DNA of 64,000 bases from assembly GCF_900188165.1 (NCBI RefSeq), contig NZ_FZOS01000007.1:62001-126000 (forward strand). The letters run 5' to 3'. A program made the translations under genes and the position numbers. The stretch is from Edaphosphingomonas laterariae (GTDB lineage Bacteria; Pseudomonadota; Alphaproteobacteria; Sphingomonadales; Sphingomonadaceae). The notes under the pieces were generated by a model. The model did no database searches and was not told the DNA's origin. It worked only from the letters and a program-made list of their open reading frames with translations. This document shows positions 18,340 through 29,744 of the stretch, piece after piece; positions within the stretch are counted from its first letter, which is position 1; each line of letters starts with the position of its first letter.

Positions 18340-18720
18340 TCAGGCCGGCGGGAACAGCACGCAGAGCTTGTTGCCAGCCGGATCGCGCAGATAAGCGAGG
18401 TAGAGCGGGCCCATCGCGGACTCGCGATAGCCGGGCGCATCCTCGCAACTCGTGCCGCCATTGGCCACGCCGGCCGCGTGCCACGCATCCGCCTGCTCGG
18501 GCGATGCGGCGCGGAAGCCGATCGTGCCGCCATTGGCGTGGGTCGCGGGCTCGCCGTCGATCGGCTTGGTGATCATGAACATCGCATTGTCGTGCATGTA
18601 GATCACACGGCCCTTGTCATCCGCGAAGCCCGGCTTGGCGCCCAGCGCGCCGAGCACCGCGTCGTAGAAGGTCTTGGATTTGGCGACGTCGTGCGCGCCA
18701 ACCATCACATGGGTAAACAT
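18340..18720 (-). CDS. VOC (glyoxalase/bleomycin-resistance) family protein
   Basis: The 126-residue protein has a paired beta-alpha-beta(3) vicinal oxygen chelate layout: MFTHVMVGAHDVAKSKTFYDAVLGALG, GRVIYMHDNAMFMITKPIDGEPATHANGGTIGFRAASPEQADAWHAAG, and YLAYLRDPAGNKLCVLFPP. The metal ligands are not obvious beyond the N-terminal His and the C-terminal acidic and Asn region, so the reaction is unknown. ATG 18720 has GGAGAGG at good spacing; ATG 18726 is also possible. It lies just downstream of the formaldehyde dehydrogenase gene on the same strand. Confidence 0.85.
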   Translation of the reverse strand: MFTHVMVGAHDVAKSKTFYDAVLGALGAKPGFADDKGRVIYMHDNAMFMITKPIDGEPATHANGGTIGFRAASPEQADAWHAAGVANGGTSCEDAPGYRESAMGPLYLAYLRDPAGNKLCVLFPPA

Positions 18721-18742
18721 CGGCATCCTCTCCTTATTTTTA

Positions 18743-19855
<1,113 letters not shown>

Positions 19856-20017
19856 GGAACGGACTCCCGGAATGGATCTTTGCCAGAGGCATATTGCCTC
19901 GCGCGGGCTGCGGCCAGCATCATTTCGCCGTCATTCCGCATGATCGCGCGGGCCTGCATCCTTTCCGGGCCTCGCTTCGTTGTGTTGCTTCCACCCAGCC
20001 AAGGCGGAGGAGCGGAC

Positions 20018-20428
20018 ATGAGCATCTTCGGATCGATCAAGCGCGCGATTTTCGGTGACAAGGGCCCCCTCGGCGGCCAGTTCAGCGGGCATAAGGAAGA
20101 AACCGCAGCCGCGCCGGCGGCGCCCAAGCCAGCAGCGGCGCCCGCGCAACCCGCGCCCGCACCGGCGGCGCCGGTGGATGTGGAGGCAATCCTGACCGCC
20201 AAGGCCGCAGCCGCCGGGCGGCCGAGCAACTGGCGCACCTCGATCGTCGATCTGTTGACGCTCCTCGGGCTCGATTCCAGCCTTGCCGCGCGCAAGGAAC
20301 TGGCAGGCGAACTCAATGTCCGCGCCGGGGCCGATGGCAGCGCCGAACAGAATATCGCGCTCCACAAGGCGGTGATGAAGGCGCTGGCGGAAAATGGCGG
20401 CAAGGTGCCGGCCGAACTGATGGATTGA
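20018..20428 (+). CDS. DUF3597 family protein
   Basis: The 136-residue protein starts MSIFGSIKRAIFG after a GGAGGAG site. It has a low-complexity Ala-Pro-Lys linker (about residues 28-52), then the conserved DUF3597 helical domain VDVEAILTAKAAAAGRPSNWRTSIVDLLTLLGLDSSLAARKELAGEL...HKAVMKALAENGGKVP. The domain resembles the peptidoglycan- or osmotic-stress-linked small helical folds, but its role is not known. It converges with the aspartic protease gene 27 bases away. Confidence 0.85.
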   Translation: MSIFGSIKRAIFGDKGPLGGQFSGHKEETAAAPAAPKPAAAPAQPAPAPAAPVDVEAILTAKAAAAGRPSNWRTSIVDLLTLLGLDSSLAARKELAGELNVRAGADGSAEQNIALHKAVMKALAENGGKVPAELMD

Positions 20429-20455
20429 TCGCCGGTGCCGCCGGCGGCCGCGTGA

Positions 20456-21007
20456 TCAGCGCAGCGTCATCCGGTCGTCGGCGATCCGCACCGATCCGAT
20501 CCGCGACAGGAAGGACTGGCCGAGCAGCGACACGTCCAGCCCGTTGCCGATGATCGCGCCGCGCACCCTGGTCGCTTCCAGATGGCCCAGGCTGATCCGG
20601 TCGATCGTCACATTCTTGCCGCGCACATCGCCGGATGCCCCGCGACCGATGACGCTGAACTCGCTCGTCGAGAAAGCGAGGCCGACATGGCGCGCATCCT
20701 CCTCGGTCAAAGCGACGGTGGTCGCGCCGGTGTCGACCAGGAAGCGGACCAACTGGCCGTTGATCGTCGCGTCGGCATAATAATGGCCGTCGGGTTTCCG
20801 CTCGATCACGATTTCGCGGCCGCCATAGCCGCTGGTCGCGGATGGCGGCGGCGATGGCGCGTGCGCGATCGTCGGCGCCATCTTGGCCGCGCTGACCTCG
20901 GTCGCCGGGCGCGGTTTGGGTGTATCGGTGGGCGCGGGGCCGCCCGCCATCAGCCAGCCGCCAATGGCGCCGGCGGCAATGGTTGCGATCAGCAGGCGTG
21001 CGAACAT
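20456..21007 (-). CDS. Retropepsin-like aspartic protease (TIGR02281 type)
   Basis: The 183-residue protein has an N-terminal membrane anchor (about residues 4-22), a Pro/Thr-rich linker, and one retropepsin domain. The active motif is FLVDTGATTVALTEEDARHVGL (D-T-G-A), and the C-terminal strand is GNGLDVSLLGQSFLSRIG, the (I/L)LGQ(S)FL flap-side signature of the family. One catalytic Asp per chain implies a dimer. It probably works in the periplasm; its substrate is unknown. Confidence 0.88.
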   Translation of the reverse strand: MFARLLIATIAAGAIGGWLMAGGPAPTDTPKPRPATEVSAAKMAPTIAHAPSPPPSATSGYGGREIVIERKPDGHYYADATINGQLVRFLVDTGATTVALTEEDARHVGLAFSTSEFSVIGRGASGDVRGKNVTIDRISLGHLEATRVRGAIIGNGLDVSLLGQSFLSRIGSVRIADDRMTLR

Positions 21008-21086
21008 GCCTCACTCATAAAGCGCAAGTGCTTCGGCGCGGTTAGGCCATGTGGTAAACAGCGGGCGATCGGAACAGGAGGGCGGC

Positions 21087-21662
21087 ATGGTGGCCAGGCG
21101 CTGGGTGATGCTGGCTTTGGCATGGGCCGGGCTCTCCACCGTTCCGGCCGAAGCGGTGCCGCCGCCTACGCCGGGCGATATGGCGGGCTGCGCCACCTCC
21201 ACCTTCGTTGTCGATGCGGCAGTCTGCGCCGATCCGGCACTGCGCGCGGCGGATGATCGGCTGCACGCGTTCCTCCGCTCCAAAGGCGCGCTGCTCGATC
21301 GGCCGCCGCCTTTCATCGAACCGCAGGCGCAATGGTTCGCGCGGCGCAATGCCTGTGCCCGCGCGCGCGATCAGCAGCCCTGCCTGCGCGATGCCTATGC
21401 CGAACGCATGGCGCTGCTCGACATGATGGAGGCCGCGCCTGCGCCAACGCGCACGCTCGGTTGCCCCAAGCCGCTGGCCGATACGGCGCAGGCGGCGGTC
21501 GGGCCGGGCCGGGTGGTGCTGATCGATGCCGGCGGGCAGGTCATCGCCGTCGCTCCGTCCGCCAGCCCGCGATCGTCGTGGCGGCCGTTCGTTCAGGCCG
21601 AACTGCGCGGGGCAGAGGTGCGTCTGCGGCGCGTCGATGGCGCGAGGCTGCGCTGTCGCTAG
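21087..21662 (+). CDS. Exported LprI/DUF1311-like protein
   Basis: The 191-residue protein from ATG 21087 (after AGGAGGG) has a signal peptide ending AEA. It then has a cysteine-containing helical region: FVVDAAVCADPALRAADDRLHAFLRSKG, EPQAQWFARRNACARARDQQPCLRDAYAERMALL. That pattern of a conserved Cys pair around a W-x(2)-R-x(2)-C segment resembles LprI-type lysozyme inhibitor domains. A C-terminal beta-rich tail follows. The assignment is by pattern only and function is uncertain. It is divergent from the aspartic protease gene. Confidence 0.65.
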   Translation: MVARRWVMLALAWAGLSTVPAEAVPPPTPGDMAGCATSTFVVDAAVCADPALRAADDRLHAFLRSKGALLDRPPPFIEPQAQWFARRNACARARDQQPCLRDAYAERMALLDMMEAAPAPTRTLGCPKPLADTAQAAVGPGRVVLIDAGGQVIAVAPSASPRSSWRPFVQAELRGAEVRLRRVDGARLRCR

Positions 21663-21799
21663 GTCGGATTGTCCTACAGCGGGCCTGTTGTAGTAGGTTG
21701 CTGTTGTCGGATTATCAGGGTGATGCGTCGGTTTGGGGCGGGTTGAGGATATGCGCTGGCAAGCCTCAACTTCCTCAACTTTGTAGGATTTGGCCGCCC

Positions 21800-23563
21800 T
21801 TATTTCCGGCCGAACAGCTTTTCGATGTCCGCATGGCCCAGCTTGATCCAGGTCGGCCGGCCATGGTTGCACTGGCCCGAATGGGGGGTGACCTCCATCT
21901 CGCGGAGCAGCGCGTTCATCTCGGCGACCGAAAGCACGCGGCCGGCACGGACCGATCCGTGGCAGGCCATGGTCGCAGCCACCGAATCGAGCCGTTCCTT
22001 CAGCGACAGCGCCTCGCCGAAGGCGGCGAGTTCGTCGGCAAGGTCGGTCACCAGCCCCTTGGCGTCGCTCTGGCCCAAAAGCGCCGGCACCCCGCGCACG
22101 AGCATCGCGTGGGGGCCGAATCGTTCCAGTTCCAGCCCCATTTCGGCCAGTTCGGGGATGCGGGCCTCCAGCCGGTCGCAGGCGGTTTCGTCCAGTTCCA
22201 CCACTTCGGGCAGCAGCAGCGCCTGCCGCGCGACGCCACCATCGGCCATCGCCCGGCGCATGCGTTCCAGCACCAGCCGTTCATGCGCGGCATGCTGATC
22301 GACCAGCACCAGCCCGTCCGCTGATTCGGCGACGATATAGGTGGCGGCAACCTGGCCGCGCGCCACGCCCATCGGGAATTCCCTGGGCTCGGGTGGTGCG
22401 GCGAAGGCCGGTTCGGCGCGCGCCTGCGGCTGGATCGCGAAGCCGGGGGCGTGATCCCACACCGATCCCTGCACCGGGCGGGGCGGGGCGGCCCAGCCGG
22501 TCGGGGCGGGGAGGGATGGCGCGAGTGGCTCGCTCTGCCACGATCCCATCGCGGCGGGCGAGGCGGATTGCGCGCTGCGGTGGCCGGCAGCGTCGAGCGC
22601 CGCGCGCAAGCCGCCCACGATCAGCCCGCGCACAAGGCCCGGATCGCGGAACCGCACCTCGGTTTTCGCCGGGTGGACGTTCACGTCGACCTCGCTGCCG
22701 GGCAGGTCGATGAACAGCGCGACCACGGGATGCCGGTCGCGCGCCAGCATGTCCTGATAGGCCCCGCGCAGCGCACCGACGAGCAGCCGGTCCTTCACCG
22801 GCCGGCCGTTGACGAACAGATATTGATGATCGGCGACGCCGCGGTTGAAGGTCGGCAGGCCGGCGACGCCGCGCAAGGTCACCTCGCCGCGCACATAATC
22901 GATCGCGACGCTGTTTTCGGCGAGTGCCCGGTCGGTCAGCGCCGCCACCCGCTGCGCGCGGTCCTCGCCCGGCGGCACCGAAAGCGCGCGCCGGCCGTCA
23001 TGTTCGACCGAAAAGCCGATATCGGGCCGCGCCATGGCAAGCCGGCGGATCGCATCCATGCAGGCGGCATATTCGGCGCGCGGCGATCGCAGGAATTTGC
23101 GTCGCGCGGGCACCCGATCGAACAGCCCTTCCATGCGGATGCGCGTGCCCGGCGGAATCGCGGCCGGCCCCTCGGTCACCACCGCGCCATTGTCCACCGT
23201 GCGCGCCCATCCGTCCGCGCCGCGCACCCGGCTTTCGATGGTAAGCTGCGAAACGCTGGCGATCGACGGCAGTGCCTCGCCACGAAAGCCCAGCGTCGCC
23301 ACCGCCTCGATCGCATCGTCGGGCAATTTGGACGTGGCATGGCGTTCCAGCGCGAGGGCGATTTCGTCGCGGTCCATGCCGCAGCCGTCATCGGCCACCT
23401 CGATCCGGGCGAGGCCGCCATCGGATAAGTGGATGGCGATGCGGGAGGATCCGGCGTCGATCGCGTTCTCGACAAGTTCCTTCAACGCACTGGCCGGCCG
23501 TTCGACCACTTCGCCGGCCGCGATACGATTCACCAGATGCTCGGGCAGGCGGCGTATTGACAT
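21800..23563 (-). CDS. mutL: DNA mismatch repair protein MutL
   Basis: MutL couples mismatch recognition by MutS to strand removal. The 587-residue protein has the GHKL ATPase motifs [36 protein letters not shown] (Glu and Asn of motif I), [21 protein letters not shown], and [11 protein letters not shown] with [13 protein letters not shown]. The C-terminal dimer domain ends [27 protein letters not shown]. The QCNHGRPT block resembles the CPHGRP zinc-site motif of endonuclease MutL proteins. However, the DQHAAHER motif here belongs to the C-terminal domain, and the DQHA(X)2E(X)4E metal signature reads [13 protein letters not shown], so endonuclease activity is likely. It is divergent from mreB. 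Confidence 0.95.
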   Translation of the reverse strand: MSIRRLPEHLVNRIAAGEVVERPASALKELVENAIDAGSSRIAIHLSDGGLARIEVADDGCGMDRDEIALALERHATSKLPDDAIEAVATLGFRGEALPSIASVSQLTIESRVRGADGWARTVDNGAVVTEGPAAIPPGTRIRMEGLFDRVPARRKFLRSPRAEYAACMDAIRRLAMARPDIGFSVEHDGRRALSVPPGEDRAQRVAALTDRALAENSVAIDYVRGEVTLRGVAGLPTFNRGVADHQYLFVNGRPVKDRLLVGALRGAYQDMLARDRHPVVALFIDLPGSEVDVNVHPAKTEVRFRDPGLVRGLIVGGLRAALDAAGHRSAQSASPAAMGSWQSEPLAPSLPAPTGWAAPPRPVQGSVWDHAPGFAIQPQARAEPAFAAPPEPREFPMGVARGQVAATYIVAESADGLVLVDQHAAHERLVLERMRRAMADGGVARQALLLPEVVELDETACDRLEARIPELAEMGLELERFGPHAMLVRGVPALLGQSDAKGLVTDLADELAAFGEALSLKERLDSVAATMACHGSVRAGRVLSVAEMNALLREMEVTPHSGQCNHGRPTWIKLGHADIEKLFGRK

Positions 23564-23628
23564 GGGGTGCGCTCTAGCCCAAGCGCGGGCATTCCGCGAC
23601 CCGCATTTCCCTGTCACCCGGCATGTAA

Positions 23629-24708
<1,080 letters not shown>

Positions 24709-24723
24709 GCGGGGCGGTCGGCG

Positions 24724-25602
24724 ATGGCGCCACCGCGCCTCAGGCGGCCGGGATTTTCGCGCCGTGCGCAATATGGCCTGTTCGCGGCCTATGTCGTCGC
24801 GGTGGCGGGGATCGTCGTCGCGCTGCTGCTGCTGGCGGCCGCGCGCTTCGACCCGCAGGGCTTTGCCGTCCTGCGCTCGGCCGCGACCGATCTGACCGCG
24901 CCGATCACCGGCGCCGCGCGTAGCGCGGTCGATGGGGTCGGTTCGGCGGGTGATGGCATTTCGGCTTATTGGCGCGCCGGCTCGCAAAATGCGGAACTGC
25001 GGCGCGAGCTGGAAGCGTCGCGCGCCAAGCTGGTCGAGGCCCGCGCGATCGACTTCGAAAATCGTCGGCTCAAGCGCCTGCTCGGCATCGTCGGCGACGG
25101 CCGCGAGACTGTGGCGGTGGTCCGTATCGTCGGATCGACGGCGAGCAGTTCGCGCCGGCTGGTGACGCTGAGCGCCGGGGGATCGTCGGGCGTCAAAACC
25201 GGGCAGCCGGTGCGCTCGGCCGAAGGGCTGATCGGTCGCGTCGTCGAATCCGGGCGGATTTCCGCGCGCGCATTGCTGATCACCGATGCCAGCAGCACCG
25301 TGCCGGTGCAGATCATCCGCAGCGGTGTCGCGGCGCTGGCGACGGGGCAGGGCAATGGCCGGATCGACCTGCGGCCGCTGATCGCGGGCGCGTCGCCCTT
25401 TCGCCGTGGCGATGTCGTGATGACGACCGGGGCGGGCGGTGTCTTTCCCGCCGGCATCCCGGTGGCCGTGGTGACCAAGGTCAGCCGCGACGGCGCCGAA
25501 GCGATGCCGCTGGCCGACCCCGCGAAGCTCGATTTCGCGGTCGTGCTCAAGCCCTTCCAGCCCGATCTGCCGCCTCCGCCGCCGGCCAATACGGCGCCAT
25601 GA
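24724..25602 (+). CDS. mreC: Rod shape-determining protein MreC
   Basis: The 292-residue bitopic protein has an N-terminal transmembrane helix (about residues 20-40), a coiled-coil stretch around ELRRELEASRAKLVEARAIDFENRRLKRLLGI, and the two beta domains with GSSGVKTGQPVRSAEGLIGRVVESG and GDVVMTTGAGGVFPAGIPVAVVTKV. It links MreB to the wall synthases PBP2 and RodA in the periplasm. The start is 15 bases after mreB. Its last codons overlap the mreD ATG by four bases. The Pro-rich C-terminal end is short. Confidence 0.95.
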   Translation: MAPPRLRRPGFSRRAQYGLFAAYVVAVAGIVVALLLLAAARFDPQGFAVLRSAATDLTAPITGAARSAVDGVGSAGDGISAYWRAGSQNAELRRELEASRAKLVEARAIDFENRRLKRLLGIVGDGRETVAVVRIVGSTASSSRRLVTLSAGGSSGVKTGQPVRSAEGLIGRVVESGRISARALLITDASSTVPVQIIRSGVAALATGQGNGRIDLRPLIAGASPFRRGDVVMTTGAGGVFPAGIPVAVVTKVSRDGAEAMPLADPAKLDFAVVLKPFQPDLPPPPPANTAP

Positions 25603-26126
25603 CCAGCGGTCCGCGCCAGCGCGTCATCGGCCTCGACGATGTCGATCTGCTCCCGCGCCGCGCGCGCTGGGTGCCGATCGTCTCCGTCATGGCGGGTTCG
25701 CTGGTCACCCTGCTGCCGATCGTGGCGGACTGGCCGATGCTGCCGCCGATCGGCCTTTTACTGCTGCTCGCCTGGCGCCTGTTGCGGCCTGAAATGTGGC
25801 CGAGCTGGATCGCCTTGCCGCTGGGCCTGTTCGACGATCTGTTCAGCGGCCAGCCGATCGGATCGGCGATGGCGCTGTGGACAATCGTCTTCGTCGCCTT
25901 CGACATGATGGACAATCGGGCCGTGTGGCGCGATTACTGGATGGACTGGCTGGCGGCGGCGGCGGCGATCCTGTTTTGCCTGGGCGGCGGCGTTGGCTTG
26001 GTCGCGTTCACCACCGGCGGAGGAAATTTGCTGTCCATCGTGCCGCAGGCCGTTATCACCATCCTGCTTTTCCCGGCCGCGATGCGTTTGTGCGCGGCCC
26101 TTGATCGCTGGCGACTGGCCCGGTGA
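25599..26126 (+). CDS. mreD: Rod shape-determining protein MreD
   Basis: The 175-residue inner-membrane protein has five or so hydrophobic segments. It carries the weakly conserved MreD centre PEMWPSWIALPLGLFDDLFSGQPIGSAMALWTIVF, in which the G-L-x-D-D-L-x(2)-G-x-P-(I/L)-G motif is diagnostic. It overlaps mreC (ATGA) and mrdA (GTGA) by four bases each, showing translational coupling. It completes the MreBCD elongasome set. Confidence 0.93.
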   Translation: MTSGPRQRVIGLDDVDLLPRRARWVPIVSVMAGSLVTLLPIVADWPMLPPIGLLLLLAWRLLRPEMWPSWIALPLGLFDDLFSGQPIGSAMALWTIVFVAFDMMDNRAVWRDYWMDWLAAAAAILFCLGGGVGLVAFTTGGGNLLSIVPQAVITILLFPAAMRLCAALDRWRLAR

Positions 26127-28180
26127 AACGCGGCCCCCGGATCGTCACCGAACAGCAGCAGCTTCTCACCTTTACCCGTCGGGCGATGGTGCTTGGCGGC
26201 GCGCAATTCGCGATGGGCACGGTGCTGGCCGGCCGGATGGCGTGGCTCTCCGTCGCGGAGAATGAACGCTATAAGCTGATGGCGGAGGACAACCGCGTCC
26301 AGCTGATCCTGATCCCGCCACGGCGCGGCTGGCTGATCGACCGCCAGGGCAAGCCGATGGCGATCAACCGCACCGATTTCCGCGTCGATATCATCCCCGA
26401 TCAGCTGCAGGACGAGGAACGCGTCCTCGCCGAGCTGGGCCGCCTGCTGGCCCTGCCCGAGGAGGAGATGCAGCGGATTCGCGACGATCTGAAGGATGCC
26501 GCCGGCTTCCGCCCGGTGCCGGTGGCCGAGAAGATCGATTATGAACGCTTTGCGGCGGTCAGCGTCCGCCAGAGCGAGCTGCCGGGCGTCGCGCCCGCGC
26601 GCGGCTATACGCGCTATTATCCGGCCGGTGCCGCCGTCGGCCATCTGATCGGCTATGTCGGCGTCGCCTCGGCCAAGGATTATGAGAAGAACAAGGATCC
26701 CTTGCTGATCACGCCGGGCTTCAAGATCGGCAAGGAGGGGCTGGAAAAGACGATGGAGCCGGTGCTGCGCGGCAAGCCCGGCGCCAAGCGCAGCGAGGTG
26801 ACCGCGCGCGGCAAGATCGTGCGCGATCTCGACACCCGGTCGGACGAGCCGGGTGGCACGCTGCGCCTGTCGGTGGATGCCGGGCTGCAGGCCTATGCCG
26901 CGCGGCGCATCGGCACCAACAGCGGATCGGTGGTGGTGATGGATTGTCACACCGGCGATCTGCTCTGCATGGCATCCATGCCGTCATACGATCCCAACAG
27001 CTTTTCCGACGGCATCGGCCATTCCGAATATGCGATGCTGCGCGCGAACGATCACCTGCCGCTGCTCAACAAGACGTTGCAGGGCCTGTATCCGCCGGGA
27101 TCGACGGTAAAGCCCGCGGTGGCACTGGCGCTGCTGCGCGCCGGCATCACGCCCGAACAGTCGGTGGTCTGCACGGGGCGCTACCGCCTCGGCAATCGCT
27201 ATTTCCACTGCCACAAGCGCGGCGGCCACGGCCATGTCGATATGCGGCGCGCCATCCACCAGAGTTGCGACGTTTATTTCTACCATTATTCGCAGCAGAT
27301 CGGCATCGATGCGATCGCGACGATGATGCGCAATCTGGGGCTCGGGGCGGAATTCCCGCTGCCGGTCGCCTCGCAGCGTTACGGCACGGTGCCCGATACC
27401 GCGTGGAAGCAGCGTCGCTTCAAGACGGCCTGGGCGACCTATGACACGGTGAACGCGACGATCGGGCAGGGCTATATGCTGTCCAACCCGCTTCAGCTTG
27501 CGGTGATGTCGGCGCGGATCGCTTCGGGGCGGATGCTGATGCCGCGGTTGCTGGCGCGCAGCCCGCTCAAGGCCGGCGAGCCGCTGGATATCGATCCCGA
27601 ACATCTCGAATTTATCCGCTCCGCGATGAGCGACGTGGTCAACGGGCCGGGCACCGCCGGCCGATCGCGCCTGCCGCTGGCCGATGTGCAGATGGCGGGG
27701 AAGACCGGCACGGCGCAGGTGCGCAACATCACGGCGGCGGAACGCGCGCGCGGCGGCAAGTTCGGCGGCGAAGGCGTGCCGTGGAAATATCGCGACCACG
27801 CATTGTTCATCGGCTTCGCCCCGGTCGAAAATCCGCGCTACGCAGCCGCCGTCGTCATCGAACATGGCATTGGTGGCTCGGCGGTCGCCGCGCCGATCGC
27901 CCGCGACGTGCTGACCTATCTCTACGATCCGGCCAAGGCGCTCGCCACGCTCGACAAGATGGAGGAGGGCTGGGGCGGCAATATCGAGACGCGGATGGCG
28001 CGCGAGGCGGCCGAGTGGGGCAATCGCGATAAGCCGGCGCCAGCGTCGGCGGAGGCCGCCGCGCCACCCGCGACGACCGCATCCGCGCCGGCGGCCAATG
28101 CCGCCGCGCCCGCTGGCAGGGCCGCCGCGTCCGCTGGCAATGCTGCTGCTGCCGGCAATGAACCGCTTGAGACCGACTGA
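26123..28180 (+). CDS. mrdA: Penicillin-binding protein 2 (transpeptidase)
   Basis: PBP2 cross-links peptidoglycan during cell elongation together with RodA. The 685-residue protein has an N-terminal anchor (about residues 20-40), the pedestal with RRGWLIDRQGKPMAINRTDFRVDIIPDQ, and a transpeptidase domain with S327-T-V-K330, S381-C-D and K527-TGTAQ, the three penicillin-binding motifs. After about residue 640 there is an Ala-rich low-complexity tail (repeats of A-A-x-A-G), longer than in typical PBP2. Start GTG 26123 overlaps the mreD stop. The stop overlaps the rodA ATG by one base. Confidence 0.96.
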   Translation: MKRGPRIVTEQQQLLTFTRRAMVLGGAQFAMGTVLAGRMAWLSVAENERYKLMAEDNRVQLILIPPRRGWLIDRQGKPMAINRTDFRVDIIPDQLQDEERVLAELGRLLALPEEEMQRIRDDLKDAAGFRPVPVAEKIDYERFAAVSVRQSELPGVAPARGYTRYYPAGAAVGHLIGYVGVASAKDYEKNKDPLLITPGFKIGKEGLEKTMEPVLRGKPGAKRSEVTARGKIVRDLDTRSDEPGGTLRLSVDAGLQAYAARRIGTNSGSVVVMDCHTGDLLCMASMPSYDPNSFSDGIGHSEYAMLRANDHLPLLNKTLQGLYPPGSTVKPAVALALLRAGITPEQSVVCTGRYRLGNRYFHCHKRGGHGHVDMRRAIHQSCDVYFYHYSQQIGIDAIATMMRNLGLGAEFPLPVASQRYGTVPDTAWKQRRFKTAWATYDTVNATIGQGYMLSNPLQLAVMSARIASGRMLMPRLLARSPLKAGEPLDIDPEHLEFIRSAMSDVVNGPGTAGRSRLPLADVQMAGKTGTAQVRNITAAERARGGKFGGEGVPWKYRDHALFIGFAPVENPRYAAAVVIEHGIGGSAVAAPIARDVLTYLYDPAKALATLDKMEEGWGGNIETRMAREAAEWGNRDKPAPASAEAAAPPATTASAPAANAAAPAGRAAASAGNAAAAGNEPLETD

Positions 28181-29280
28181 TGCGTGATCCCCTTGTTCCC
28201 GCGCCGCTGGCGACGCTGCCGTGGAAGCTGATCTTCACCGTGCTGGCGATCGGCGGCTTCGGCCTCATCGTGCTCTATTCGGCCGCCGGGGGCAGCCTGA
28301 AGCCCTGGGCGCTTTCGCAGGGCATCCGCTTTGGCGCCTTCCTGTTCGGCGCGATCCTGCTGTCGCGCGTGCGGGAGGAGCAGATCAAGGCGGCGGCCTT
28401 TCCGATCTATGGCATCATCCTGCTTGCGCTGGTCGCGGTCGAGATTTTCGGGTTCGTCGGCGGGGGCAGCCAGCGATGGCTGGATCTCGGCTTCATCCGC
28501 ATCCAGCCGTCGGAGATGATGAAGCCGGCGATCGTGCTGGTGATGGCGCGATTCTATGATCTGCTGCCGTCGGGCGAAATCCGCCGGTTCAGCGCGATCT
28601 GGCCGGCGGCGGTGCTGATCGGCCTGCCGTTCCTGCTCGTGCTCGTCCAGCCGGACCTCGGCACCGCGACGATGATCCTGCTGGGCGGCGTTGTCGTCAC
28701 CTTCCTCGCCGGGTTGCCGCTGCGCCTCTATATCGGGGCCGGCGCGCTGTTTCTTGCCGCACTGCCGGTGATCTTCTTCTCGCTCCACGATTATCAGCGC
28801 AACCGCGTGCTGATCTTCCTCGATCCCGAAATGGATCCGCTGGGCAAGGGCTATCATATCAGCCAGTCGAAGATCGCGATCGGATCGGGCGGCATCTTCG
28901 GCAAGGGCTTCCTCAATGGCACGCAAAGCCACCTCGATTATCTGCCTGAAGGCCACACCGATTTCGTGTTCGCCACGATGGCGGAGGAATGGGGTTTCGT
29001 CGGCGGCCTGTTCATTATCGCCGCCTTCCTGCTGGTGGTGAACTGGGCGATCCGGGTGTCGCTGCGCGCGCGCAGCCGCTTCGGCCGGCTGGCTGCGGCG
29101 GGCCTGTCGATGACGATCTTCTTCTATGTCGCGATCAACCTGTCGATGGTGATGGGCCTGGCGCCCGTCGTCGGCATCCCTCTGCCGCTCGTCTCCTTCG
29201 GCGGTTCGGCGGTGATGACGGTGATGATCTGCCTGGGCCTGCTGATGGCGATCGACCGCGCCGAAAAGGCCGGGCGATAA
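28180..29280 (+). CDS. rodA: Peptidoglycan glycosyltransferase RodA
   Basis: RodA is the SEDS-family glycan polymerase of the elongasome, partner of PBP2. The 366-residue polytopic protein has the SEDS motifs: GGSQRWLDLGFIRIQPSEMMKPAIVL, the loop LVLVQPDLGTATMILLGG, the essential-Asp region YLPEGHTDFVFATMAEEWGFVGG, and the ending GIPLPLVSFGGSAVMTVMICLGLLM. It is the last gene of the mre cluster. tRNA-Lys(CTT), the insertion site of the large element, begins 82 bases downstream. Confidence 0.97.
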   Translation: MRDPLVPAPLATLPWKLIFTVLAIGGFGLIVLYSAAGGSLKPWALSQGIRFGAFLFGAILLSRVREEQIKAAAFPIYGIILLALVAVEIFGFVGGGSQRWLDLGFIRIQPSEMMKPAIVLVMARFYDLLPSGEIRRFSAIWPAAVLIGLPFLLVLVQPDLGTATMILLGGVVVTFLAGLPLRLYIGAGALFLAALPVIFFSLHDYQRNRVLIFLDPEMDPLGKGYHISQSKIAIGSGGIFGKGFLNGTQSHLDYLPEGHTDFVFATMAEEWGFVGGLFIIAAFLLVVNWAIRVSLRARSRFGRLAAAGLSMTIFFYVAINLSMVMGLAPVVGIPLPLVSFGGSAVMTVMICLGLLMAIDRAEKAGR

Positions 29281-29362
29281 AAAGTTCGAAAAGGCGGTTT
29301 ACATTCCTCTCCGGCCGATGCTAAGGGCGCGCCTCGCTTCGGGGTGATGAGCCCCACGGCAT

Positions 29363-29438
<76 letters not shown>

Positions 29439-29480
29439 CTTTTTCCAAGCAAATGCAGTAACTTACTACACCCAGCGGTG

Positions 29481-29529
29481 GGTCTTACACGTCACCCGCG
29501 AGGATCGTGTAAGAGCAGTGTAAGAGCGC
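29481..29529. repeat. Left integrase arm-type sites
   Basis: An inverted copy GGTCTTACAC (29481-29490) and two tandem direct copies in GTGTAAGAGCAGTGTAAGA (29507-29525, extending to C29529). The tandem block recurs with one mismatch at 38665-38688, just inside attR. The 305 bases between the tRNA and the restriction gene hold these sites and no convincing gene. Confidence 0.75.
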
Positions 29530-29744
29530 GCTGAGTGCGCCCTACCCCCGCCCCACGCACTGACTAAGCGCGTGCCGGTGGGGGTATGTAGGGATTTCGC
29601 GACGGTCGACCCCGGATACCCGGCAAAAATTACCGAGCGCAATTTTACTCGTTTTGCACTTCGGCTTCGATCTCTTGGCTATCTCACGCAGCCACGATTT
29701 GATACCTCGCTCCTGAGTAGAATCGGAACGGGGCAAGCGCGTCA